Source of the DNA: Pantoea septica
GTDB taxonomy: Bacteria > Pseudomonadota > Gammaproteobacteria > Enterobacterales > Enterobacteriaceae
Reading direction: 5' to 3'
NCBI RefSeq assembly: GCF_002095575.1
Contig: NZ_MLJJ01000008.1
Span: 1-64,000 of the forward strand
DNA length: 64,000 nt
Each line of letters starts with the position of its first letter. Position 1 is the first letter of the stretch. Both the position numbers and the translations under genes were made by a program. Of the stretch, positions 28,506 to 36,798 are shown piece by piece. The notes under the pieces were generated by a model, which was not told the DNA's origin, searched no databases, and saw nothing but the letters and a program-made list of their open reading frames with translations.

Positions 28506-29246
28506 CTACGGCAGCAGTTTTTTGCAAATAGCCAGCAGCTGACGCACGTCTTCCACGCGCGTATCGCCGCTGGCGGGATCGATAATGGAGCTGTAGACGT
28601 GCGGGATAATTTTACTGACGCCCGCCTCCAGCGCGATCGCCAGAATAGCTTCGACGTTATCGAGATCGATGCCGCCGGTCGGCTCGAGCCAGAAGTCATG
28701 CGCCGCGCACGCCTGGGCGACGGCGCGGTACTCGTCGACCGCCTTTAGTCCGCCCATCGGGAAATATTTCACCGAGCTGCCGCCCATATCCTTCAGCAGC
28801 GCGATGGCGCTGTCAATCGGCACCCGCGCGTCGCTGCCCTGCGAGCTGAGCGGGCCGGTGGAGATCTTCACCAGGCCCGGCGTGCCGGTCGGCGAAATCA
28901 GGCCGTTAACCACGGTTTGCGACTGGCCCAGCAGCGCGCGGCTGGTGGCGACGCCGGTAAAGACCTGGTTGACGTGCTGCGGCTGCAGCACGGCGGAAAT
29001 CTCGCTCACCATTTTTGACTGATTCGGGTCGCCCGCGCCGAGCCCGACCGAAAGCGCGTTGTCGATCAGCGCGGCATAGTCGCGCATATCGGCGATAGCC
29101 GCCTCGTTGCTGCTGTAGTTTTTCGACAGCACGCCCACCAGCACATGCCCTTCCGCTGCCTCCCAGATGGCGCGCGCGTTCGCTTTCGAGCCCGCCAGCA
29201 CGTTAAGACAGAGACGATCCTGATAGAAATTCGGGGTGAGCTTCAT
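28506..29246 (-). CDS. 2-dehydro-3-deoxy-phosphogluconate aldolase, DgaF-like
   Basis: A 246-residue TIM-barrel aldolase of the DgaF/EF_0839 type. Recognisable parts are GHVLVGVLSKNYSS, GLGAGDPNQSKMV, VKISTGPLSSQGSDARVPID, VKYFPMGGLKAV and WLEPTGGIDLDN; the Lys in VKYFPMGG is the expected Schiff-base residue. In Salmonella DgaF splits KDPG into pyruvate and glyceraldehyde 3-phosphate after DgaE. The gene overlaps the lyase gene by four bases, so they are coupled. The exact substrate in this cassette is inferred. Confidence 0.88.
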   Translation of the reverse strand: MKLTPNFYQDRLCLNVLAGSKANARAIWEAAEGHVLVGVLSKNYSSNEAAIADMRDYAALIDNALSVGLGAGDPNQSKMVSEISAVLQPQHVNQVFTGVATSRALLGQSQTVVNGLISPTGTPGLVKISTGPLSSQGSDARVPIDSAIALLKDMGGSSVKYFPMGGLKAVDEYRAVAQACAAHDFWLEPTGGIDLDNVEAILAIALEAGVSKIIPHVYSSIIDPASGDTRVEDVRQLLAICKKLLP

Positions 29247-30364
29247 GCGGTTTTTCCTCCGTTCAACAGCGTTTGAATCGAGGTAAAGATGGTGTGCAGC
29301 TGTTCAGCGCTGACGCTGCGCACATCCGCCTCGATAATGCCCTCATTGGCTTTGTAGCCGCGAAAATAGATGGCGATCTCGCCATTTTTGAGCGCCTGCA
29401 CGATGTCGCCGGTACGCTGGCCGATGGCCGCCTCGTCGAATTTAATCTCGGCGCGGGCGATATCGCGCCCCGCCGCGTCCCACACAACGCGGGCGCTCAC
29501 GCCGCGCAGCTGATTGAGGTTGTCGATAAAAGGCGTCATTTTTTCCACCATCTGCGCGCCGCTGGTTTTTTCCAGCCGCAGATAATTTTCAATCGCCTGC
29601 GTCAGGCCGAGAATGCCCTCTTTGCCCACCTTCATCGCCCGACCGATGCCGTTGCTCTGGCGCTTCACCCACTCTACGGGCTGCGCTCTGCCGATCACCA
29701 GCCCGCTGGTCGGCCCTTCAATCGCCTTCGCGCCGCTGTAGATCACCAGATCGGCGCCGTACTGGTAGTAGCACTGCAAATCTTCTTCGGCGGCCGCGTC
29801 GACGATCAGCGGCACGCCGTGTTTGCGCGCCACCGCCGCCGCCTGCTCGACGTTCAGGTGGCTTTTCTGCACGCAGTGGTGGGATTTCACGTAGAGGATG
29901 GCGGCGGTCTGCGGCGTGATCGCCGCCGCCAGCTGCTCGGGCGAACACTCGTTGCTGTATCCCGCCTCGACCAGACGACCGCCGCCCAGCGCCACCATGC
30001 TGCCGACCGGCGCGCCGTAGTTGACGTTATGACCTTTCGGCACCACGATATCGTGCGGCACCTCAAGCGGCGCAGCGTGCAGATTATCCAGCAGCCAGTC
30101 GTTCTCTTTGACGATCGTCGCCGCGACGCACTGCGCGATGCCCGCCGAGGCGCAGGAGACCACCACCGCGTTTTCCACATTCAGCAGTTGCGCGATATAA
30201 GCGCCGGTCTTGTTGACCAGATCTTTCATTTCAAAATAGTGGCTGAGGCCGATCTGCACGGTGTCGACCACCTCCGGCGACGGCGTCGAGACGCCGAGGA
30301 TCGTCATGCGGCCAGAGGCGTTGATGACCGGCTTCAGGCCATATTTTTCATAGATCGAAGACAT
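29243..30364 (-). CDS. DgaE-like PLP enzyme, D-glucosaminate-6-phosphate ammonia lyase family
   Basis: A 373-residue fold-type I PLP enzyme related to SelA. The PLP Lys213 is in SGAKAIEGPTSG and Asp189 in VDAAAEED holds the cofactor ring. Salmonella DgaE turns D-glucosaminate 6-phosphate into KDPG and ammonia. This protein is of the same family and is followed by the DgaF-like aldolase, so the same two-step route is likely. The start overlaps the end of the amidohydrolase gene by 17 bases. Confidence 0.88.
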   Translation of the reverse strand: MSSIYEKYGLKPVINASGRMTILGVSTPSPEVVDTVQIGLSHYFEMKDLVNKTGAYIAQLLNVENAVVVSCASAGIAQCVAATIVKENDWLLDNLHAAPLEVPHDIVVPKGHNVNYGAPVGSMVALGGGRLVEAGYSNECSPEQLAAAITPQTAAILYVKSHHCVQKSHLNVEQAAAVARKHGVPLIVDAAAEEDLQCYYQYGADLVIYSGAKAIEGPTSGLVIGRAQPVEWVKRQSNGIGRAMKVGKEGILGLTQAIENYLRLEKTSGAQMVEKMTPFIDNLNQLRGVSARVVWDAAGRDIARAEIKFDEAAIGQRTGDIVQALKNGEIAIYFRGYKANEGIIEADVRSVSAEQLHTIFTSIQTLLNGGKTA

Positions 30365-31481
30365 TGGCTTTCCCTTCTTCTGTCAGGAACCACTCGCCCG
30401 CCACCACGGCGGCCAGCGGCGTAAGATGTTTCTCCCCGGTGAGCTGTTCGCCTTCGGAATCGACAAACAGGCGGGGCGCTTCGGTAACGCTGAAAAGCGT
30501 GAGATCGGCGTCAAAACCCACCTCAAGACGCCCTTTGCGCGCCAGACGCAGCCCGTCCGCCGCCTTCCAGGTGACGCAGTCGATGACCTGTTGCAGCGTC
30601 ATGCCGACGCTGAAAAACTTTGACATGACGTGCGCCAGGCTATGCACCGGGCCGTTGAGGCGGTTGCGGCAGTAGATATCCGAGCTGATGGTGTCGGGCA
30701 GAATGCCCTGCGCGATGGCGACGCGTGCCACCTCGAAGCTGAAGCTGGCGCTGCCGTGGCCGACGTCCATCCTGACGCCGCGCGCGATGGCATTGCGCAC
30801 CGACGCCTTCAGTTCACCTTGCGGCGTCAGCACGCGGTTGGGCTTGCCGTTAAAGCAGTGGGTGATGATGTCGCCTGCGGTGAGACGCTCGGCGATCTCC
30901 GCCAGATCCGGCGGGTTGTTGCCGATATGCACCATCAGCGGCAGACCGCCGACCCGCTGCTGGATCGCTTTGGCTTTGATCAGCGGCTGAATGCCGTTCT
31001 CGCCGACTACGCTGCTGCTCATGCGCGCCTTCAGGCCGACGATAAAGCCGGGCAGCCGTTCTACGGCTTGCTGCACCGCGTCGCCGTCGATTTGCCGCAT
31101 ATCCGCCAGCTCGTTTTGCGTCACGATGCCGGTGCGCGCGATATTGATCAGCGCGTAGACCTGGGTGGCGGCGGCGCGGGTAATGGCGTAAAAATCATCG
31201 ATATGATCGGCGCCGGTGCTGCCTGCGTCGATAACCGTCGTGACGCCCGTGCCGACGCCGATGGCGTCCGCCTCGTCGTGATAGATGGGCGATTTAGGGT
31301 AGCAGTGGACGTGAGAATCGATCCAGCCTGCGCTGACGTAGCAGCGTCCGGCCAGATTGCGTTCGCTTTTCGCCTCGCCCGACAGGCGGTCGCCGATGGC
31401 GGCGATTTTGCCGTCCTGCAGCGCGATATCCACCAGCCGCTCATCCGTCAGCCGTGCGCGGCGAAGAATCAGATCGAACAT
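30348..31481 (-). CDS. Amidohydrolase/deacetylase-family metallohydrolase (EF_0837-like)
   Basis: A 377-residue TIM-barrel metal hydrolase. Expected ligands are all present: His57 and His59 (DSHVHCY), Lys151 (GLKARMSS, probably carboxylated), His185 (MVHIGN), His208 (THCFNG) and Asp268 (SSDIYCRN). The family is often misnamed dihydroorotase or adenine deaminase. In this operon, between permease-like genes and an ammonia lyase, removal of an N-acyl group from an amino-sugar acid is the most sensible role, but that is inference. Confidence 0.85.
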   Translation of the reverse strand: MFDLILRRARLTDERLVDIALQDGKIAAIGDRLSGEAKSERNLAGRCYVSAGWIDSHVHCYPKSPIYHDEADAIGVGTGVTTVIDAGSTGADHIDDFYAITRAAATQVYALINIARTGIVTQNELADMRQIDGDAVQQAVERLPGFIVGLKARMSSSVVGENGIQPLIKAKAIQQRVGGLPLMVHIGNNPPDLAEIAERLTAGDIITHCFNGKPNRVLTPQGELKASVRNAIARGVRMDVGHGSASFSFEVARVAIAQGILPDTISSDIYCRNRLNGPVHSLAHVMSKFFSVGMTLQQVIDCVTWKAADGLRLARKGRLEVGFDADLTLFSVTEAPRLFVDSEGEQLTGEKHLTPLAAVVAGEWFLTEEGKANVFDL

Positions 31482-31526
31482 AGCAACTCCTTAACGCGGC
31501 GGCCCGCTGGCGAGCCGCCGCCAGCT

Positions 31527-32168
31527 TCAGATGGCGACCGGGAAAATGGCGCCGAGGATCATGGCGCCGAGGATCGCGCCGCCGGTGATCGGCTTGTTCC
31601 AGAGGTAGAAGAGCAGCGCGCCGAGCAGCGAGCCCAGGCCGATAGGGATCGAGGCCGCCATAGCGGAAAGAATGATCAGCGGCCCTAAAAAGCGGCCGGA
31701 GGCGTTGCCCGCGCCCATCATCACGTCCGCGCCGTAGGTCGAGTCGCTCTGGTTGATGGTGAACTTGCGCGCCAGAATGATGATGTAGCCGATCGCCAGG
31801 CCAATCACCAGGCCGGTCGCCAGCGAGGCGGCGAAGTTAGCCACCGGAAAGACGATGCCTGCGCCCAGCAGCAGCGCCGGCACGCCCAGGCCGACGCCGG
31901 TCTGAATGGCGCCGCCGATATCGAGGATGCCCACCAGCGAGCCTTCGATGATGCGGGCGAAGAGAAAGCTCGCGCCGAAGGCCGCTACCGCGCCGTAGAC
32001 GCCGGTTTCCATGCCGGCGCGCAGCATAGAAACAAACGCCACTTCGTTAAACGCGCCGATGCCGTAGAGGTAATACATGTGCGTACCGGCGAACACGCCC
32101 GCCGAGAGCAGGCCGACGAAGATCGGGAAAGACCAGTCGGCGTACCAGAAGCCTTTATTTTCAGTCAT
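31527..32168 (-). CDS. DUF4310 family membrane protein
   Basis: A 213-residue very hydrophobic protein with about six membrane segments and glycine-rich helices (GILDIGGAIQTGVGLGVPALL). It starts ten bases after the DUF4311 gene and is conserved with it in the same cassette in other bacteria. As I recall, the family was first named from the Enterococcus faecalis EF_0829-EF_0839 locus. No PTS EIIC motif or ATPase partner is visible. A role as one half of a transporter is inferred from context. Confidence 0.85.
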   Translation of the reverse strand: MTENKGFWYADWSFPIFVGLLSAGVFAGTHMYYLYGIGAFNEVAFVSMLRAGMETGVYGAVAAFGASFLFARIIEGSLVGILDIGGAIQTGVGLGVPALLLGAGIVFPVANFAASLATGLVIGLAIGYIIILARKFTINQSDSTYGADVMMGAGNASGRFLGPLIILSAMAASIPIGLGSLLGALLFYLWNKPITGGAILGAMILGAIFPVAI

Positions 32169-32178
32169 GTCGTTAGCC

Positions 32179-32955
32179 TTACTTGCCGCTCAGAGAGTTG
32201 TGGATCGCGTCGAGCCAGCTGGGAATGCCTAACTGGAAGGACTGCAGCAGTTTCATATCGAAGCCGCGGAAGAAGCCGCTCAGCACGAACAGCAGCACGA
32301 TCGCCACCATCATCACTTTGGTCACCTTGTTCCAGCCGCTCTCCTCGACGCCTTTGCCGATCAGGATGCCGAGCACCAGTCCAGGTACGGCGTTGCCCAT
32401 GATCAGCTGCGCCAGACCGCCGAAAATCGTCGCCCAGAAGCCCGATTTTTTCCCGGCGTCGATGGCCGCCAGCCAGAAGATCACCGGCATGACGGTATTG
32501 ACCAGCAGATTTGCCGCCGGTACCAGCACTTTCACCGCGGTCACCTGCAGCGCGGCCGGCACCGCCGAGGCGGTAGAGTTGAGAAAGGCGACGACGATCA
32601 TGCCGATAATGCCGCAGGCGATGGCCATCTTTTTCGGATCGTGCAGGGTTTCGGCCAGATTGCGGTTTTTCACCATCAGCGCGGCCGCGCCCCAGTTAGG
32701 AATGATGCGGTGGTCGACGTCCTGAGTGAAGGAGCCTGCCGCGACGGATGATGCCCAGGCATTAAAGAAGAAGCCGAGACCGAAGGAGAAGTGCGAGGCG
32801 GGATCGCCTTCGCAGGAGTTGAGCTCGCCCAGCGTACGGAACGCGCCCATCCCCTGCGACGTCGGCGCATGGAACATGCGCGCCGCACCGGCGCCGACGC
32901 CCACACCTACCAGTCCCCCAATGATCAACGACTTAAACAAAATAATTAAAAACAT
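32179..32955 (-). CDS. DUF4311 family membrane protein
   Basis: A 258-residue membrane protein with about six segments. The N-terminal helix carries GGLVGVGVGAGAARMF and is followed by the hydrophilic conserved stretch MGAFRTLGELNSCEGDPASH, which contains a Cys and several acidic residues and may be a substrate or cofactor site. It is always paired with DUF4310 in this type of locus. Function unknown; transport is inferred. Confidence 0.85.
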   Translation of the reverse strand: MFLIILFKSLIIGGLVGVGVGAGAARMFHAPTSQGMGAFRTLGELNSCEGDPASHFSFGLGFFFNAWASSVAAGSFTQDVDHRIIPNWGAAALMVKNRNLAETLHDPKKMAIACGIIGMIVVAFLNSTASAVPAALQVTAVKVLVPAANLLVNTVMPVIFWLAAIDAGKKSGFWATIFGGLAQLIMGNAVPGLVLGILIGKGVEESGWNKVTKVMMVAIVLLFVLSGFFRGFDMKLLQSFQLGIPSWLDAIHNSLSGK

Positions 32956-32983
32956 GTTTTTTTACCTTTGTTGTCGTCTGTTT

Positions 32984-33286
32984 TTACGGTGTCGCCGTGA
33001 ATGTCACCTGCCCGGTATCAATCACGGTGACGCTGACGGAGATCTCCAGCTCGACGCTGTAGTTCCGCCGCTGGCGCGCCAGAAAGAAGAACAAAAATTT
33101 CTCCTTTTTGACGCTCTCCTGCGCGCGCAGCACCCGAACATCCAGGGGTTCGATGCGCAGCAGAATCTTTTGCGTCGCGCGCAGAACCTGGTTCTGCACG
33201 CGACTCAGAGCATCGGCAAAAGCTTTCTCTTTACTGTCGCCTTTGCCCTGCACCGTCACCTGAGTAACGTATTGTTCTTTCATCAT
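32984..33286 (-). CDS. DUF4312 family protein
   Basis: A 100-residue soluble protein with no signal peptide. Predicted strands (YVTQVTVQGKGDS and YSVELEISVSVTVID) flank a long helix (KEKAFADALSRVQNQVL), giving a likely ferredoxin-like or dodecin-like alpha/beta layout. Its ATG shares one base with the SFCGS stop, so the two are coupled. Function unknown. Confidence 0.85.
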   Translation of the reverse strand: MMKEQYVTQVTVQGKGDSKEKAFADALSRVQNQVLRATQKILLRIEPLDVRVLRAQESVKKEKFLFFFLARQRRNYSVELEISVSVTVIDTGQVTFTATP

Positions 33287-33642
33287 CAGCTGCCGTGCTT
33301 CTTGTTCCAGGCCTGCACCAGCCGCTCGCCTAGCTCTTCTTTGTCCATAAAGCCGAAGCCGAGCACGTTGGCGCCTTCGTTGATGGCGGTGACGCCTTCG
33401 TCAACGGAACGCATGCCGTGGCGCGCCTTATAGCCGTATTTGTTTTGCGCGGTGATGGCGCCTGCGCCGCCGCTGCCGCAAAAGGAGATGCCGAAATCAG
33501 CGTTTTCCGCCTTCATTACGTCACCCAGCTTCATATCTGCCGCAACGCCCGGCACGACGACGGCGCGGCCGCCCGCCTTTTCCACGCCCGCCGCGACTTT
33601 CTGTCCTTTACCTAAACGATCGCCAATCACTACGGTTACCAT
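33286..33642 (-). CDS. SFCGS family protein, RpiB/LacAB-like motif pattern
   Basis: A 118-residue glycine-rich protein of the SFCGS family, function undescribed. I see a colinear match to ribose-5-phosphate isomerase B: Asp8 in VIGDRLG against GCDHVG, Cys55 in ADFGISFCGSGGAG against GGILICGTGVG, QNK at 66-68 against ANK, ANVLGFG against TNVLAFG, and QAW near the end against DAW. The RpiB ring-opening His99 aligns with Asn88, and the C-terminal phosphate-binding tail is absent. It may be a phosphosugar-binding or Cys-phosphoacceptor protein. The family call is firm, the fold is inference. Confidence 0.8.
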   Translation of the reverse strand: MVTVVIGDRLGKGQKVAAGVEKAGGRAVVVPGVAADMKLGDVMKAENADFGISFCGSGGAGAITAQNKYGYKARHGMRSVDEGVTAINEGANVLGFGFMDKEELGERLVQAWNKKHGS

Positions 33643-33663
33643 GATGATTTCCTCTTTATACAG

Positions 33664-33996
33664 TTAGTTAGATCGAGCCACTTCTATATGGACGGAGAGA
33701 AGCCAGGCCTCTTCGCGCGGCAGATTGCCGAACAGATCGACCACCTGCTGCGCCAGCTGCATGGTCTCCGGCGAAATATCTTCAAACAGCTCCGCCTCTA
33801 CCTCGGGAAGGGGTTCGCCGGTTAGCGAGCGCAGCGCCATGGCGCGTACGTGCGACGCCAGCATCTGCTGCTGCACCGCGTTGGGCGCGATATCGTGTTG
33901 GGCGTAGATCGCCGCGATTTGTGCCATGATCTTGTCGGCCAGGGCCTGAATCTCTTCCGGCGTTGCCTGCCGTACCGAAGCTCCGTTACTGCTCAC
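33664..33996 (-). CDS. Stand-alone PRD (PTS regulation domain) protein
   Basis: A 110-residue protein made of a single PRD without DNA-binding part. The two expected phosphorylatable His are seen in LASHVRAMA and LSVHIEVA. GTG at 33996 is chosen because AGGAG lies seven bases upstream and the family begins there; upstream in-frame codons are basic and unlike the family. It is the first gene of the cassette. PRDs are normally phosphorylated by HPr or EIIB, so it may report PTS state to the regulator. Related to the EF_0829 type. Confidence 0.78.
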   Translation of the reverse strand: MSSNGASVRQATPEEIQALADKIMAQIAAIYAQHDIAPNAVQQQMLASHVRAMALRSLTGEPLPEVEAELFEDISPETMQLAQQVVDLFGNLPREEAWLLSVHIEVARSN

Positions 33997-34018
33997 CTTG
34001 CTACTCCTGTTCACGAAA

Positions 34019-34114
34019 ATTCGCGTTGCGAATAAATTACGGCGTGACAAAGTGGAAGTGCAGACGCACTTTTTCCGCATGGAAGTGGAAATCGCAGGGC
34101 AGGCTGTGCGCCAG
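34019..34114 (-). promoter_or_regulatory. Probable control region of the cassette: two palindromes and direct repeats
   Basis: Upstream of the first gene are ATTCGC-GTT-GCGAAT (34019-34033) and AAGTGC-AGAC-GCACTT (34056-34071), both perfect 6-bp inverted repeats. On the minus strand CCTGCGAT occurs twice, about 23 bases apart, further upstream. TGGCGC, five bases, CTGCC (34113-34098) has the GG/GC spacing of a sigma-54 promoter, but the encoded regulator lacks a sigma-54 ATPase domain. A clear sigma-70 promoter was not found. Confidence 0.4.
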
Positions 34115-34260
34115 ATCGCAGGACGCACGGATTGTGTGACAGAAGCCGCGTTATGCGCGCTTTAAATGTTAAAAAAGGGGTCTCAAAAGAGAAGCGTGCA
34201 GGCAGCGGCGCGCGGCACGACGGTAAAAAAATGTGAGATAAGAGAAGCTGATGACGCGAT

Positions 34261-34282
34261 AAAGCCGGTCGCGCGGACCGGC
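34261..34282 (-). terminator. Terminator of cybC
   Basis: On the minus strand GCCGGTC, five bases, GACCGGC (34282-34264) is followed by TTTAT. It lies eight bases after the cybC stop. Confidence 0.7.
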
Positions 34283-34289
34283 CTGAGAG

Positions 34290-34676
34290 TCAGCGGAACT
34301 TTTTATGATTGGCGTTGCGGATCTCCGCCAGCTTTTTCGCTTCGGTTTTGGCGCCGTCCAGGTTGTTGGCCTGCGCCAGCTTGTCCACCACGTCGATCTG
34401 CGCAATCAGCGAATCAAGGCCAGCATGGTAATCCTTTATCTGCGCGCTGTCGGCTGGCTGCCCTTCAAGCTTCTCCGGCGTCGATTTTTTCGCATCCTGC
34501 GCCGCCTGGCGCATCTCGCCCAGCGCTTTATGCATCTCCTGCGCGTCGCCTGTTTTCATCACGGTATTCAGCCCGTCTTTCAGCGTATCCATATCATTTT
34601 CTAAATCCGCCGCGTACAGGCTGGCGCTTCCAGACAACAAGCAGAGAGACAACATTGCAATCACACGCTTACGCAT
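34290..34676 (-). CDS. cybC: Soluble cytochrome b562
   Basis: A 128-residue periplasmic four-helix haem protein. The signal peptide ends YA-ADLE after residue 22. The haem ligands of cytochrome b562 are both present: Met7 (ENDM) and His102 (NANHKKFR) in mature numbering. The physiological role of this electron carrier is not known. It lies beside pmbA as in E. coli. Confidence 0.93.
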   Translation of the reverse strand: MRKRVIAMLSLCLLSGSASLYAADLENDMDTLKDGLNTVMKTGDAQEMHKALGEMRQAAQDAKKSTPEKLEGQPADSAQIKDYHAGLDSLIAQIDVVDKLAQANNLDGAKTEAKKLAEIRNANHKKFR

Positions 34677-34701
34677 CGGTATATCCTTTTTATTGTGGGT
34701 A

Positions 34702-34729
34702 AAAAAAAAGCAGCCAGAGCGGCTGCTTT
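34702..34729 (-). terminator. Terminator of pmbA
   Basis: On the minus strand AAGCAGCC, five bases, GGCTGCTT is followed by seven further T. Confidence 0.88.
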
Positions 34730-34745
34730 CAGGAAGCGAGTTTTA

Positions 34746-36086
34746 TTATTGTCCGGCGATTTTCATCTCCGGCAGCAGCACCGAACCACATTGTATGTTG
34801 CTGCGGGTTTCAATGTCGTTACCGACCGTGACGATATTGCGCCACATATCCTTGAGATTTCCTGCAATAGTGATCTCGCTCACAGGATATTGGATCTCGC
34901 CGTTCTCTACCCAGTAGCCGGCCGCGCCGCGCGAATAGTCGCCGGTAATGGCGCTGACGCCCTGACCCATCAGTTCGGTAACCACCAGGCCGCGTCCCAT
35001 CTGCCTGATAAGATCCTCAAAGCTGCTGCCCTGCCCGGCGATGCGCCAGTTGTGGATGCCGCCCGCGTGGCCGGTGCTTTTCAGGCCCAGCTTGCGCGCC
35101 GAATAGCTGGTCATCAGCCAGGTTTGCAGCACGCCATCCTTAACGATGTCGCGCGCCTGGGTGCGTACGCCTTCGCTGTCGAACGGCGTTGACGCCAGGC
35201 CTTTCAGGAGGTGCGGCTGTTCCTGAATAGTGAGCCATTCCGGCAGGATCTGCTGGCCGAGCGCGTCAAGCAGGAAGGTCGATTTACGGTAGACGCTGCC
35301 GCCGCTGATGGCGCCGACCAGATGGCCGAAGAGGCCGGTGGCGACTTCCGGCGCGAAAATCACCGGCGCTTTCATGGTCGAAAGCTTGCGCGGCGACAGC
35401 CGCGACAGCACGCGACGCGCGCACTCCGCGCCCACCCAGTCGGGGCTTTGCAGATCCTCGAAGGCGCGACCAATGGTATAAGCGTAGTCGCGCTCCATAT
35501 CGCCGTCCTGCTCGGCGATAACGGAGCTGGAGAGCGAATGACGGCTGGAGCAGTAGCTCTGCAGCATGCCGTGGCTGTTGCCGAAGACTTTAATGCCGAC
35601 GTGGCTGTTAAAGCTGCCGCCTTCGGTATTGGTGATGCGCGGATCCGCTTTCAGCGCGGACTGCTCCGCCTGCGCGGCGAGCTCGATGGCGCGATCGGCG
35701 TCGATCTCCCAGGGATGGTAGAGATCGAGATCCGGCGCGTCGAACGCCAGAAGATCGGCATCTGCCGGGCCAGCATAAGGATCCGTCGAGGTATAGCGCG
35801 CGATATCGATCGCCGCCTGCACGGTGCGTTTGATCGCCTCCGGGCTGAGATCGGTGGATGAGGCGCTGCCCTTGCGGTTCTGATGATAAACGGTGATGCC
35901 GAGCGCGCCGTCGCTGTTGAACTCGACGTTCTCCACTTCGCCGTAACGGGTGCTGACGCCGATTCCGGTGGTTTTGGTCACTGCCACTTCTGCGCCGTCG
36001 GTGCTGGCCTTCGCCAGATCGAGCGCCTGCGCCACTGCCTGTTCCAACACTTTTCGCTGTTCTGCAACCTGAGTAGATACGTTCAT
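34746..36086 (-). CDS. pmbA: Metalloprotease subunit PmbA/TldE
   Basis: A 446-residue member of the TldD/PmbA family. With TldD it forms a heterodimeric zinc protease that degrades unfolded peptides, matures microcin B17 and processes CcdA. TldE lacks the full zinc site, which TldD provides. Conserved parts are [18 protein letters not shown] and the C-terminal [17 protein letters not shown]. It is divergent from darP. Confidence 0.95.
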   Translation of the reverse strand: MNVSTQVAEQRKVLEQAVAQALDLAKASTDGAEVAVTKTTGIGVSTRYGEVENVEFNSDGALGITVYHQNRKGSASSTDLSPEAIKRTVQAAIDIARYTSTDPYAGPADADLLAFDAPDLDLYHPWEIDADRAIELAAQAEQSALKADPRITNTEGGSFNSHVGIKVFGNSHGMLQSYCSSRHSLSSSVIAEQDGDMERDYAYTIGRAFEDLQSPDWVGAECARRVLSRLSPRKLSTMKAPVIFAPEVATGLFGHLVGAISGGSVYRKSTFLLDALGQQILPEWLTIQEQPHLLKGLASTPFDSEGVRTQARDIVKDGVLQTWLMTSYSARKLGLKSTGHAGGIHNWRIAGQGSSFEDLIRQMGRGLVVTELMGQGVSAITGDYSRGAAGYWVENGEIQYPVSEITIAGNLKDMWRNIVTVGNDIETRSNIQCGSVLLPEMKIAGQ

Positions 36087-36203
36087 CGGCCTGCCGTCTA
36101 ATCTTAAGTATGAAAGTTTTGAGTCTATCAGAGTCAGAGAACAATTTCGCAGTCACCCGATAAACTGATAGGATTAGCCTCTTTTTTTAGGGGAGCCCAG
36201 AAA

Positions 36204-36746
36204 ATGACCAAACAGCCCGATGAGTGGCTCGACGACGTGCCGGATAATCAGGAAGAAGAAGACGAAGAGATTATCTGGGTCAGTAAGAGCGAAATTAAAC
36301 GCGACGCTGAAGAGCTAAAACGCCTGGGTGCCGAACTGGTCGATCTGGGCAAGAACGCCCTGGAGAAGATCCCGCTGGATGAAGAGCTGCTGGCCGCCGT
36401 CGAGCTGGCGCAGCGCATCAAAAAAGAGGGCCGTCGCCGCCAGCTGCAGCTGATCGGCAAAATGCTGCGCTCGCGCGACGTCGATCCGATCCGTCAGGCG
36501 CTGGACAAGCTGAAGAACCGCCACAACCAGCAGGTTGCGCTGTTCCACAAGCTGGAAGCGCTGCGCGATCGCCTGATCGAACAGGGCGACGAGGCGATGA
36601 ACGAAGTGATTACGCTCTATCCGCACGCCGATCGCCAGCAGCTGCGCAGCATGATCCGCAACGCGCAGAAAGAGAAAGCGGGCAACAAAGCGCCTAAATC
36701 GTCACGTCAGATATTCCAGTATCTGCGCGAGCTGGCGGAAAGCTAA
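36204..36746 (+). CDS. darP: Ribosome-associated 50S assembly factor DarP (YjgA)
   Basis: A 180-residue helical, highly charged protein. The acidic N-terminus ([20 protein letters not shown]) precedes helical bundles rich in Arg, Lys, Glu and Gln. E. coli DarP binds late 50S precursors and promotes peptidyl transferase centre maturation. GGGGAG is seven bases before the ATG. Order pmbA-darP is as in E. coli. Confidence 0.95.
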   Translation: MTKQPDEWLDDVPDNQEEEDEEIIWVSKSEIKRDAEELKRLGAELVDLGKNALEKIPLDEELLAAVELAQRIKKEGRRRQLQLIGKMLRSRDVDPIRQALDKLKNRHNQQVALFHKLEALRDRLIEQGDEAMNEVITLYPHADRQQLRSMIRNAQKEKAGNKAPKSSRQIFQYLRELAES

Positions 36747-36765
36747 GCTACGCCGAAGCGGCGCT

Positions 36766-36792
36766 AAAAAAGGCGCCCTGAAAGGGGCGCCC
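36766..36792 (-). terminator. Terminator of mpl (between convergent darP and mpl)
   Basis: On the minus strand GGCGCCC and GGGCGCC form the stem and six T follow. On the plus strand there is no T run, so it should serve mpl mainly. Confidence 0.82.
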
Positions 36793-36798
36793 GATGCG

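Noticed and set aside
32984-33286. DUF4312 as a dodecin or SIMPL/DUF541 homologue
   Set aside because: The VTVQGKGDSKEKAF start is suggestive but the similarity is too short to name a fold.
34097-34114. Sigma-54 promoter as a firm call for the cassette
   Set aside because: Only the GG-N10-GC skeleton and part of the consensus match, and the local regulator has no AAA+ domain. Kept only as part of a tentative regulatory region.
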